Shown: one piece after another, positions 34,796 to 42,635 of the stretch | Layout: each line of letters opens with the position of its first letter | Position numbering within the stretch: position 1 is the stretch's first letter | From: JBFMCC01 sp037445635 | GTDB taxonomy: Bacteria > Chloroflexota > Anaerolineae > Anaerolineales > Villigracilaceae | DNA: 64,000 bases | Direction: 5' to 3' | NCBI GenBank assembly: GCA_037445635.1 | Contig: JBBIKC010000001.1 | Span: 62,001-126,000, forward strand | The notes under the pieces: model-generated | Databases searched by the model: none | Seen by the model: only the letters and a program-made list of their open reading frames with translations | What the model was told of the DNA's origin: nothing | Position numbers and translations under genes: made by a program

Positions 34796-35950
34796 TCAAG
34801 GCGCGTTCTTGACATATTCATCGAAGAAGTGCGCGGAGCGTTCCATGAACGCGACCCACGCGTCGCCGATGAAGGAATGACGTTCATCCTCGTACGCGTA
34901 GAGTTCCGCCTCGCGTCCTGCTTCGACGAAAGCGTCATACAGTTTCTGAGACCACTCCGGGGGCGTGCCGCCGATGAAGTCGCCGTCGGCCGTGCCGTAA
35001 TGGATTTGAACGGGGACCGTAACGAGGTCGAGATGATGAATCGGCGAGAACTGACGCATCAGGTCGGGAGTGGCGGCCGCGGCATGATAGGCTTCGATCA
35101 GCCCGGGCGGCAGGTCGAGCGGGACGATATCGGACGAGTTGCATCCAAGCGAGCGTTCGCCCTCGGCGATGTCGCCGATGCAGCCCAGTCCCCAGCGCGT
35201 GATCAGGTCGGCGTGGTCCGCGCTGACCGTGGAGTAGAGCACCGCAGCGCGGACGGTGGTCTCAGTACGCCCGCTCGCTTCGCTCGGGGCTGCTCGACCA
35301 TCGAGGATGGTCAGCACTTTCATCGTCACGCCGCCGCCCATGCTGTGACCCCACAGGCCGACGCGGTTCGGGTCTGCCTGCGGAATCGAGGGGATGGCGT
35401 TCAGCAGGTTGACCGCGTCAACCGCCAGGCCGGAGTAGAACAGGCTGGGGCCGACATCCGAGCCGCCCCAACTGCGATAATCGGGCGAGAGCGTGAGATA
35501 GCCATGACGGTTGAGATATTCCGCGGCGCGGTCGGTGCCGTCGCCGGAGACGAAATCGCCGCGGTTGAAATAGCCGTGATTCATCACGATGACCGGGAAC
35601 GGCGGCTCGCCCTGCGCGGGGACCTGCATCACGCCTGTGATGGTCAGGCCGTCGGAGGGATAGTCAATCGAATAGCGGGTGTAATCATCGGTCTGTTCGA
35701 GTATCTCGCCGACGCGGACTTTTCCACTGACGAATTCGTGCTGACGCAGGCCCTCGATGGTGTATGGGAACATCCAGCCCTCCACCGTGGGCGTGGAGGT
35801 GGGAACCGGCGTGACGGTCGGCGTTGACGCGGCGGGAATGACCGTGACGATGGGCGCGGGTAACGTGGTGGACCCCTCTCCCGTCTCCCCCGCAGGGGGA
35901 GAGGCCGCGCAGGCGGCGAGGAGAAATGCCAACAGGAGGATTTTTCGCAT
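34796..35950 (-). CDS. Secreted alpha/beta-hydrolase lipoprotein
   Basis: A 384-residue exported hydrolase. The signal peptide ends AACAASP with a lipobox-type Cys at about 14, then a Thr/Pro-rich spacer to about 57. The hydrolase domain has the oxyanion patch VMNHGYF, the nucleophile elbow GHSMGGG, and the catalytic His in DERHSF near the C-terminus, as in dienelactone-hydrolase/acyl-peptidase-like esterases. Between the elbow and the next strand, about 14 residues (GRAAPSEASGRTET) are encoded by a palindromic repeat-like sequence (35258-35299) and look inserted. Substrate unknown. Confidence 0.85.
   Translation of the reverse strand: MRKILLLAFLLAACAASPPAGETGEGSTTLPAPIVTVIPAASTPTVTPVPTSTPTVEGWMFPYTIEGLRQHEFVSGKVRVGEILEQTDDYTRYSIDYPSDGLTITGVMQVPAQGEPPFPVIVMNHGYFNRGDFVSGDGTDRAAEYLNRHGYLTLSPDYRSWGGSDVGPSLFYSGLAVDAVNLLNAIPSIPQADPNRVGLWGHSMGGGVTMKVLTILDGRAAPSEASGRTETTVRAAVLYSTVSADHADLITRWGLGCIGDIAEGERSLGCNSSDIVPLDLPPGLIEAYHAAAATPDLMRQFSPIHHLDLVTVPVQIHYGTADGDFIGGTPPEWSQKLYDAFVEAGREAELYAYEDERHSFIGDAWVAFMERSAHFFDEYVKNAP
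35258..35299 (-). repeat. Palindromic repeat embedded in frame in the hydrolase gene
   Basis: 42 bp (14 codons) with the core GAGCGAAGCGAGC flanked by GGTCGAGCAG and CTGAGACC. The composition and inverted symmetry resemble widely dispersed intergenic repeats. It encodes Gly/Arg/Ala/Ser-rich residues after the nucleophile elbow. Confidence 0.55.
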
Positions 35951-36020
35951 GGCGGCGATTGTACCATTCGAGGATTTTTGTGCTATGTATCCCTATCTCT
36001 TCTTAATTTGCAGGGCTGTT

Positions 36021-36218
36021 ATGGCCGACAAGATCATAAAACTTAAGGCGTTTTTGGTGTCATGCAGCGGAGGACGAACCCATCATGTTCCGCAACCATA
36101 TGCCCAACATACAGCCCGCCAATTGGGATGGATATCTGAGCAGGCTGGTCCGTTGTTTGCTGAATTATGGGAAGAGTTGAAATTAGGCGAAATGCCCGAT
36201 TGGCTTAAAGAAAAGTAA
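36021..36218 (+). CDS. Doubtful short frame, 65 residues
   Basis: The only frame of note in the 325-bp interval 35951-36276. It begins ATG at 36021 with AGGG at a short distance and ends with LWEELKLGEMPDWLKEK, which looks protein-like. The N-terminal half does not. It could be a small protein, a fragment of a decayed gene, or chance. No promoter is clear. Confidence 0.25.
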   Translation: MADKIIKLKAFLVSCSGGRTHHVPQPYAQHTARQLGWISEQAGPLFAELWEELKLGEMPDWLKEK

Positions 36219-36224
36219 CCGTAA

Positions 36225-36277
36225 GGGCGACCCGTCAGGATCGCCACGCGCCTTGCCTAATCATGGCGGGTCGCCCC
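36225..36277. repeat. Inverted repeat at the end of the second ABC operon
   Basis: GGGCGACCCG (36225-36234) and CGGGTCGCCC (36268-36277) are perfect 10-bp complements with a 33-nt loop. The second arm reaches the stop codon of the exporter gene. Confidence 0.65.
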
Positions 36278-38277
36278 TACTCCTGAAACCCCGTCTTATA
36301 CAACTCGTAATACACCCCGCGGCGCTCGAGCAATTCGGCGTGCGCCCCCTGCTCGGCGATGCCCCCGCCCTGAATCACCACGATTCGGTCCGCGTTCGTG
36401 ATGGTGGACAAACGATGGGCGATCACGAAGGCCGTGCGTCCCTTCAACAGGCGCGCCAGGGCGCGTTGGATGATCTGCTCGGTCTGCGTGTCCACGGATG
36501 AGGTGGCTTCATCGAGAATCAGGATGCGCGGGTCCGCTAATAAGGCGCGGGCGAACGAGATCAACTGTCTCTGCCCGACGGACAGCAGTGCGCCTCCCTC
36601 CTCGACCGAGGTCTCGTATCCGTTTCGCAGGTTGACGATGAACCCGTGCGCGCCTACCGCTTCCGCCGCGGCGACGACTTCCGCGTCCGTCGCGTCCAGG
36701 CGACCGAACAAGATATTTTCCTTCACTGTCCCGTTGAACAAAAACGGATCCTGCAACACGATGCCCATCTGCCGCCGCAGGCTGGACTGGGTCACCGTGC
36801 GCAGGTCGTGACCGTCCACCAGCACGCGGCCCGAGGTCGGGTCGTGGAAGCGCGTCAGCAGTTTGACGATGGTGGTCTTGCCCGCGCCCGTCTCACCCAC
36901 GAGGGCCACGGTCTCGCCCGCGTTCACTTGCAGGTCAATGTTATTTAATATCAGTTGCTCGCGCTGATCATCGTGCAGAGTAGACGAAGCGCGGCCTTCC
37001 AATCGCGTCTCGTCTGCGCTTCGCTCCGCTCGACGCGAAATGTGCTTCGCGCTGAGCGGAGGGACGGCGTTCTCCCGTCCCGCAGACGAAGCGCTTTTGT
37101 TATCTGTGCCTCGTCTCCGCTTTGCTTCGCTCCCCAGAGTTGCGCCGGGACTTCGCGACGCGAGATCGTCATCATAATAAAACGACACATTCTCGAATCG
37201 GACATCGCCTTTGATGGTTGGCAGGTCGCGCGCGTCCTTCGCGTCCTGTACATCTACAGGCGTATCCAGCAGCGCAAGGATTCGTTCCCCTCCCGCCATC
37301 GTGGACTGCAACGTGTCGAAGCGGCGGCTCAGGTCACGGATGGGCTCGAAGAAACGGTCAATGTACAAAACGAAGGCGATCAACACGCCCGCAGTGATGG
37401 ATTCACCCAGCACGGCGGTCCCGCCCACGTAAACCACCAGCGCGGTCGCGGCCGCGCCGAGCACGTCCACCACCGGGGTGAAGAGCGAGGCTGTTTTGGC
37501 GGCGTCCAGGCTCGTTTCCAGATAGTAGCGGTTGACGTAGTCCTTGAAGTTGGCATAGTTGTGCGCCTGTCTCGAAAACGCCTGCACCACGCGCACGCCG
37601 TTGACGTTCTCCGCCAGCACCGAGTTGGTCCACGAGACCGCGGCGCGCACCTTACGGTAATTGCGCCGCGCCGCCTTGCGGAAGGCCACCGTGGCCCACA
37701 CCATGAACGGCAGGACGAGGAAGGTCAGCAGGGACAGGCGCAAGTTGAGCGTGAGCATGGCGATCAGCGTGCCGAGGATGCCGAGCAGGTTGCGGACGAT
37801 GGCCAGCACCGCCCAGGTGATGAACTCGCGCAGAGTCCCCACGTCGTTGATGACGCGCGTGATGACGCGCCCCACGCTGTAGCGGTTGTAGAAACTCAGC
37901 GAGAGGCGCTGGAGGTGGGCGAACATCGCCGTGCGCACGTCGTACAGCACGTGCTGGCCGACGCGCGACATGATGCGCACGCGCAGATAGTTGAAGCCCC
38001 ATTGCGCCAGCGAGACGAGCAGATACGCGAGGACGATGTTCCGCAGGGCAATCGTGTCCCTGGCCGCGATGCCCTCGTCAATCGCGAGTTTGACGAAGTA
38101 CGGCCCCGAGACCGCCGCAACGGTGACGAGGATCATGAAGAGCAACGCCACCAACATCTGTGCGGCGTACGGCTTGACGAAGCGCAGCAGTCCGCGCGCC
38201 ACTTTGGGGTCGTAGCCCTTGTCCAGTTGTTCTTCGGACTGGGTGATGAAGGAGGGAGGGATGATTTTGGTTGTCAT
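36277..38277 (-). CDS. ABC exporter subunit, catalytic half, with in-frame repeat insertion
   Basis: A 666-residue half-transporter. Six membrane helices (about 35-330) and an ATPase domain with Walker A GETGAGKT (461-468), signature LSVGQ (565-569) and Walker B ILDE with catalytic E590. It pairs with the preceding gene (38416-40218). Between the A-loop FYYDDD (residue 371) and ILNNIDLQV (about 441) lie some 69 extra residues, rich in Arg/Ala/Ser/Glu, encoded by palindromic repeats at 36958-37164. Related exporters have only a few residues there. I start at ATG 38277 (MTTKIIPP); the frame continues up to 38397 but those codons derive from repeat sequence. The ribosome site is poor at both. 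Confidence 0.88.
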   Translation of the reverse strand: MTTKIIPPSFITQSEEQLDKGYDPKVARGLLRFVKPYAAQMLVALLFMILVTVAAVSGPYFVKLAIDEGIAARDTIALRNIVLAYLLVSLAQWGFNYLRVRIMSRVGQHVLYDVRTAMFAHLQRLSLSFYNRYSVGRVITRVINDVGTLREFITWAVLAIVRNLLGILGTLIAMLTLNLRLSLLTFLVLPFMVWATVAFRKAARRNYRKVRAAVSWTNSVLAENVNGVRVVQAFSRQAHNYANFKDYVNRYYLETSLDAAKTASLFTPVVDVLGAAATALVVYVGGTAVLGESITAGVLIAFVLYIDRFFEPIRDLSRRFDTLQSTMAGGERILALLDTPVDVQDAKDARDLPTIKGDVRFENVSFYYDDDLASRSPGATLGSEAKRRRGTDNKSASSAGRENAVPPLSAKHISRRAERSADETRLEGRASSTLHDDQREQLILNNIDLQVNAGETVALVGETGAGKTTIVKLLTRFHDPTSGRVLVDGHDLRTVTQSSLRRQMGIVLQDPFLFNGTVKENILFGRLDATDAEVVAAAEAVGAHGFIVNLRNGYETSVEEGGALLSVGQRQLISFARALLADPRILILDEATSSVDTQTEQIIQRALARLLKGRTAFVIAHRLSTITNADRIVVIQGGGIAEQGAHAELLERRGVYYELYKTGFQE
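36958..37164 (-). repeat. Palindromic repeat cluster inserted in frame in an ABC ATPase domain
   Basis: 207 bp (69 codons). It contains a 47-bp element at 37048-37094 with ends GCGCT/AGCGC and an inner stem GGGACGG/CCGTCCC. The same element lies inverted at 38367-38413 with three differences, two of which are compensatory in the inner stem (GGGATGG/CCATCCC). A GATGA motif occurs near both ends of the insertion. Confidence 0.8.
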
Positions 38278-38289
38278 AATAGTTTTCAT

Positions 38290-38413
38290 CGCGCTGAGCG
38301 GAGTGAACCGCGTTTTTTGCGGCGAACGGAGACGAAGCGCCAACCATGCGATACTCACTTGAAACTGCGCTTCGTCTGTGGGATGGGAGAACGCCATCCC
38401 TCCGCTCAGCGCG
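38290..38413. repeat. Two palindromic elements between the ABC genes
   Basis: Copy at 38290-38340 begins CGCGCTGAGCGGAG and ends GAGACGAAGCGC with an inner CCGC/GCGG stem; copy at 38367-38413 is inverted and 44/47 identical to the element inside the ATPase gene. They fill the 138-bp intercistronic gap and leave no clear ribosome site before the downstream gene. Confidence 0.8.
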
Positions 38414-38415
38414 AG

Positions 38416-40218
38416 TTACATATCGCTTTCCTCAGCATGTCCCTGTATTGGAATTTCACCAACCACCTCCTCCATCTCTTCCTCGAACTTCACATGCTGA
38501 ATCAACTGCAAATCATGAATCTCCTGATACAGTCCGCCCTGCCTGAGCAGTTCCTCGTGCGCGCCCTGCTGAACGATGCGGCCGCGATCCATCACCAGAA
38601 TCATATCCGCGCGGCGGACGGTGCTCAAGCGGTGCGCGATCACAAACGTCGTGCGGCCTTCCATCAACTTATCCAGCGCGGCTTGAATCAATTTTTCCGT
38701 TTGCGTGTCCACGCTGGAAAGCGAGTCGTCCAGGATCAGGATGCGCGGGTCCATCAGCAGGGCGCGCGCAATCGCCACGCGCTGACGCTGTCCGCCCGAA
38801 AGCGTCACACCGCGCTCGCCCACGATGGTCTTGTAACCATTCGGGAAACTCATGATGAACTCGTGCGCCTGCGCGGCATGCGCCGCGGCAACAATTTCTT
38901 CTTCACTGGCATCTGGCCGGCCATAAGCAATATTGGCTTGAATCGTGTCCGAAAACAACAGCGAGGTTTGCAGGACGATTCCGATCTGCCGCCGCAATGT
39001 GACCAAATCCACATCACGAACATCGCATCCGTCCACCAGCACCGCGCCCTCGGTGACATCGTAGAAACGCGGGATGAGGTTGACCAGGGAGGTCTTGCCC
39101 GAACCCGTCGGTCCGATCAGAGCGACGATGCGGTTCGGCTCGACCTTCAGGTTGATTCCGTTCAACGAGGCGGTCCGCTCGTCCTGATATTTCAGCCCCA
39201 CCGCGCGGAATTCCACCTCGCCGCGCAATGTCTCCAATTTCACTGCATCTACAGGTGATTGGATGGCTGGCTCGGTATCCAACACCTCGAACACGCGCTG
39301 CGCACCCGCGGCCGCCTCCCCTCCCGCGTTGACCAGTCCCGTCAACGCCTGGGCGGGCTCGGCCATCATCAGCAGATACGCATTGAACGCCACGATAGCC
39401 CCGACCGACAACGTTCCATCCATCACCATCTGCCCGCCAAACCACAGGATGAGGATGATGCCGAGAGTCGTCAGCCAGTTGCTGGTGGGCATGATCTTCG
39501 ACCACTCGTCAATCACCTTGACCCATTTGACGAACACGTCCTTGTTGGCGGCGTCGAAACGTTTGATTTCGTACGGTTCGCGCGCGAAGGCGCGCACCAC
39601 CTGCACGCCCACCACGTTCTCCTGCAAACGGTTGGAGACTTCGCCCACCGCCGCGTCCACGGCGAAGAAGAGCGCGCCGATCTTCGTCCCGAAACTGGAA
39701 GTCATCAGGATGAGTGGAATGATCGGCAGGAGCGCGATGAGGGCCAATTGCGGATTCGCGGAAACCATGACCACGACAATGCCAACCGATAGGAAGATAA
39801 ATCGAACCAATTCGGCAATGGCCGATCCTGAGAAACGCTCGATGGAGCGCACGTCTTCGATACAGCGGCTGATGAGTTGTCCAGATTGTGTGTGGTCGTG
39901 ATACGTGAACGGCAGGTACTGGATGTGGTTGTACATGCGGTTGCGCAGGTCGTAACCGACGCGCGCCGCGATCCACTCCGAGAGGTAGCGGTGGACCAGA
40001 TTCAAAATAGCGGAGGCAAGCCCAAGCCCGAAAAGAAGAAGCGCCGAACGGACGAGGTAAGCCGTGTCGCGGCGCAGGAGGCCGTCGTCAATCACGGTCT
40101 GAAGGATGCGCGGCACGACCAGGTTGAGTCCCGTCAGGGTCAACAGCAGGACGAGGGTGGCGAAGATCTGCCAGGCGTAGGGCCTGAGGAAGGTGCGGAT
40201 GCGGATGAGATGTTTCAT
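38416..40218 (-). CDS. ABC exporter subunit, degenerate-site half (TMD-NBD)
   Basis: A 600-residue half-transporter. Six membrane helices (about 15-300), Walker A GPTGSGKT (369-376), canonical LSGGQ (473-477) and Walker B ILDD with D498 in place of the catalytic glutamate. It is the degenerate half; the next gene carries E590 and LSVGQ. Gene order (degenerate half first) and motif split are the same as in the exporter at 25390-29132, so the two operons are paralogous. The C-terminus ends in an acidic tail (EEEMEEVVGE). The ribosome site before the ATG is weak. Substrate unknown. Confidence 0.92.
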   Translation of the reverse strand: MKHLIRIRTFLRPYAWQIFATLVLLLTLTGLNLVVPRILQTVIDDGLLRRDTAYLVRSALLLFGLGLASAILNLVHRYLSEWIAARVGYDLRNRMYNHIQYLPFTYHDHTQSGQLISRCIEDVRSIERFSGSAIAELVRFIFLSVGIVVVMVSANPQLALIALLPIIPLILMTSSFGTKIGALFFAVDAAVGEVSNRLQENVVGVQVVRAFAREPYEIKRFDAANKDVFVKWVKVIDEWSKIMPTSNWLTTLGIILILWFGGQMVMDGTLSVGAIVAFNAYLLMMAEPAQALTGLVNAGGEAAAGAQRVFEVLDTEPAIQSPVDAVKLETLRGEVEFRAVGLKYQDERTASLNGINLKVEPNRIVALIGPTGSGKTSLVNLIPRFYDVTEGAVLVDGCDVRDVDLVTLRRQIGIVLQTSLLFSDTIQANIAYGRPDASEEEIVAAAHAAQAHEFIMSFPNGYKTIVGERGVTLSGGQRQRVAIARALLMDPRILILDDSLSSVDTQTEKLIQAALDKLMEGRTTFVIAHRLSTVRRADMILVMDRGRIVQQGAHEELLRQGGLYQEIHDLQLIQHVKFEEEMEEVVGEIPIQGHAEESDM

Positions 40219-40273
40219 TGCGGGGTCTTTAGGATACCATATTCGGGAAGGTTCGACACGTGATTTTCGTCCA

Positions 40274-40302
40274 TTGCACTGTAATGCGTTTTTCTATATA
40301 CT
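40274..40302 (+). promoter_or_regulatory. Promoter of panB
   Basis: TTGCAC (40274-40279) and TATACT (40297-40302) with a 17-nt spacer, 35 nt before the start codon, which has AAGGAGG upstream. Confidence 0.75.
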
Positions 40303-40337
40303 AATTACAGATTCCAAATTCCATCCAAGGAGGAAGA

Positions 40338-41207
40338 ATGACCGAACCCCGTAAGAAAATCACCCTGCCGTATCTCTTCGACAAGGTCGCCAAAAAGGAG
40401 CCGATTACCTGGCTGACCTGCTACGACTATCCCACCGCCTACTTACAGGAGCAGGCGGGCATCGAGATGATCCTCGTCGGCGACAGCCTCGGCATGACCA
40501 TGCTCGGCTACGATTCGACCCTGCCCGTCAAAATGGACGACATGATCCGCCACGCGCAGGCCGTGCGGCGCGGCGCGCCCACCGCCTTCGTGGTCGGCGA
40601 CATGCCCTACATGACCTACCAGGACTCGGTGGAGAACGCCATCCGTAACGCCGGGCGCTTCATGGCCGAGGCGGGCTGTGACGCCATCAAACTGGAGGGC
40701 GGCGCGGCCATGGCGGACCGCATCAAGGGTATCGTGGACGCGGGTATTCCCGCCATTGGCCACCTCGGGTTGACGCCGCAGTCGGTCTCCGCTCTGGGCG
40801 GATTCCGCTTGCAAGGGAAGTCCGCCGCGCTGGCAAAGAAGATCCTGGACGACGCCAAAGCCCTCGAAAAAGCGGGTGCATTCATGATCCTGCTGGAACT
40901 CGTCCCCGACCGCCTGTGCCAGTTGATCACCGAGCGCGCCGAGGGATGTATCATCATGTCGCTGGGATCGGGGCCGCACGCGCACGGCCAGTTGCTCATT
41001 TATCACGACATGTTCGGGCTGTATCCCAAATTCAAGCCGAAGATGGCAAAAGTGTACGGCAACGCGGGCGAGGTCATCCTCAATGGACTGAAGAACTACC
41101 ATGACGAGGTCATCGGCAAAAAATTCCCGGCGCCCGAAAACTGGTTCGGGATGCCCGATGAAGAGTACGACGAATTGAAGAGGATGCTGGATGAGTTGAG
41201 GCCGTAG
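40338..41207 (+). CDS. panB: 3-methyl-2-oxobutanoate hydroxymethyltransferase (PanB)
   Basis: PanB transfers a hydroxymethyl group from methylene-tetrahydrofolate to 2-oxoisovalerate, giving ketopantoate for pantothenate and CoA. The 289-residue TIM-barrel protein has the magnesium and substrate residues VGDS (D49, S50), D88 in VGDMP, K118 and E120 in IKLEGG, and the later glutamate in LLELVP. GHLGLTPQ is conserved. The C-terminal GSGPHAHGQLLIYHD replaces the usual GAGxxxDGQxLVxHD, a mild divergence that leaves room for a related aldolase. A good promoter and AAGGAGG site precede it. No panC or panD is adjacent; the next gene is an unknown protein. Confidence 0.88.
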   Translation: MTEPRKKITLPYLFDKVAKKEPITWLTCYDYPTAYLQEQAGIEMILVGDSLGMTMLGYDSTLPVKMDDMIRHAQAVRRGAPTAFVVGDMPYMTYQDSVENAIRNAGRFMAEAGCDAIKLEGGAAMADRIKGIVDAGIPAIGHLGLTPQSVSALGGFRLQGKSAALAKKILDDAKALEKAGAFMILLELVPDRLCQLITERAEGCIIMSLGSGPHAHGQLLIYHDMFGLYPKFKPKMAKVYGNAGEVILNGLKNYHDEVIGKKFPAPENWFGMPDEEYDELKRMLDELRP

Positions 41208-41307
41208 CCGGACCGACAGCCACATAGCCCTGCCTATTCGTCGAACAGCCAAAACCACCATCTGACTATCCGGCTGTGAGACCATGAGACTCTCCCAAGG
41301 AGCCAAA

Positions 41308-42570
41308 ATGACCGACATTCAAAAATCTCTCAAGATCACCCCCGACAAGCTGAAAGCCGTCAACTCTGTGTTCCTCGACCCCGATTTGCAAATCATGAAG
41401 GATTTCTTTGCGGTCGTGGCGAAATACGGCACGCCGAATGAAATCAACCGCAAGCATCGCGCGGCGCGCAAGCTGGAGAACCTCTTTAGCCTCGTGCGCG
41501 AACGCAACCCGGGCGCCATCAAGGATTTGAACTGGTTGATCGAACAGCGTGATAGAGGCGCATTCATCTCCGTCGCGGATTACCGCCGCAAGGTTCTGGG
41601 CGAAGCGGCCGACAAGACCAAATTCAAGGATAAGTACGCCGTCACGCTCGAAGTCTCCGCCCTGCAATATTTCCCCTGGATTCGTCCCATGGCCGAGCGC
41701 GCCATCGCGGAAAAGACGCTCGTGCCCGGACGATTCATCGCCGTCCGCAGGATGAAGGAATCCGAAGCCGACGGCGACCTGCCCGCCATCGTCGCCGCGC
41801 TCGACATCATCGGCGCGTCCTTCGTCGAGACGCTGGACACGAAAGGCACCGACGGATCGAATCCGCACCTCGGCGGGCCCGCCACCATTACCGGTTACTT
41901 CGGCGGCATCGGCCAGCCCAACGAACACGCCCTGCAATGGCTGGACGAGTTCCTCTACTACTACACCAACTACGGCGTGCAGCATGTGCTGAACTTCAAC
42001 GCGGGGACGATCCTGCTGGCCTTCATGCTCTATAAAATCGGCGTGAACATCAACTTCAAGATCTCGGTCTACTTCGGGTCGGATAATCCCTATCACGCGC
42101 TGTGGATCATGACCATGGCGAAATTGTTCAGCCGCGACGACGGGACCAGCCCGCTGATCGGCTTCAACTGGTCGAACTCGATCAACAACCAGACCATGGA
42201 ATTGACCGCCGAATTCCGCAAGGCGCTCGGCTTCGAGAAGGTCGTCCGCTTCGAGCATCACATCGTCGAAACGTGGAAGAGCATCGTCATCCAGCCCTAC
42301 GACCGCCGCGCCGAGCTGGTGGCAATCGCCGACCACGTGGCGAACATCGCGGCCAAGCACGAAGGCGGCGACCCCGAAGTGGAGCAGACCCTCGCCCATC
42401 CCTCCGACATCCTCGACTACTTCCGCGAGAAGAAGGAAGTTATCGAGAGCGGCGATTGGGATAACCTGCAGCGCAACTTCATGGAAAAAGTCGCGGCCGC
42501 CAATCACACCGCCTGGGATTTGACAAAGGCGGGATTGAGTTTCATCGCGGCAAGAAATTTACACAAGTAG
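41308..42570 (+). CDS. Conserved-looking protein of unknown function downstream of panB
   Basis: A 420-residue soluble protein without a family that I can name. It alternates strands and helices like a barrel enzyme; the patches TLDTKGTDGSNPHLGGPAT, FNWSNSINNQT and FEHHIVETWK are rich in polar and charged residues and look like an active site. No signal peptide. The start is ATG 41308, with AAGGAG 6 nt upstream (an upstream in-frame ATG at 41284 lies before that site). It lies 100 nt after panB, ends in a strong terminator, and is probably co-transcribed with panB, so a link to ketopantoate or one-carbon metabolism is a reasonable guess only. Confidence 0.75.
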   Translation: MTDIQKSLKITPDKLKAVNSVFLDPDLQIMKDFFAVVAKYGTPNEINRKHRAARKLENLFSLVRERNPGAIKDLNWLIEQRDRGAFISVADYRRKVLGEAADKTKFKDKYAVTLEVSALQYFPWIRPMAERAIAEKTLVPGRFIAVRRMKESEADGDLPAIVAALDIIGASFVETLDTKGTDGSNPHLGGPATITGYFGGIGQPNEHALQWLDEFLYYYTNYGVQHVLNFNAGTILLAFMLYKIGVNINFKISVYFGSDNPYHALWIMTMAKLFSRDDGTSPLIGFNWSNSINNQTMELTAEFRKALGFEKVVRFEHHIVETWKSIVIQPYDRRAELVAIADHVANIAAKHEGGDPEVEQTLAHPSDILDYFREKKEVIESGDWDNLQRNFMEKVAAANHTAWDLTKAGLSFIAARNLHK

Positions 42571-42586
42571 ATTGACAGCCAATTGA

Positions 42587-42627
42587 CAGGCAATAAGGCC
42601 GAGCAGACCGCTCGGCCTTATTGCCTG
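42587..42627. terminator. Bidirectional terminator between the panB unit and guaB
   Basis: An 18-bp perfect stem (CAGGCAATAAGGCCGAGC and its complement) with a 5-nt loop, between convergent stops at 42570 and 42636. Confidence 0.85.
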
Positions 42628-42635
42628 TTTGCAAC

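Noticed and set aside
36955..39258. Open frame of 767 codons on the plus strand
   Set aside because: It runs antisense across two ABC genes with all motifs on the minus strand, and its composition (His/Arg/Val-rich) is that of a GC-driven shadow frame.
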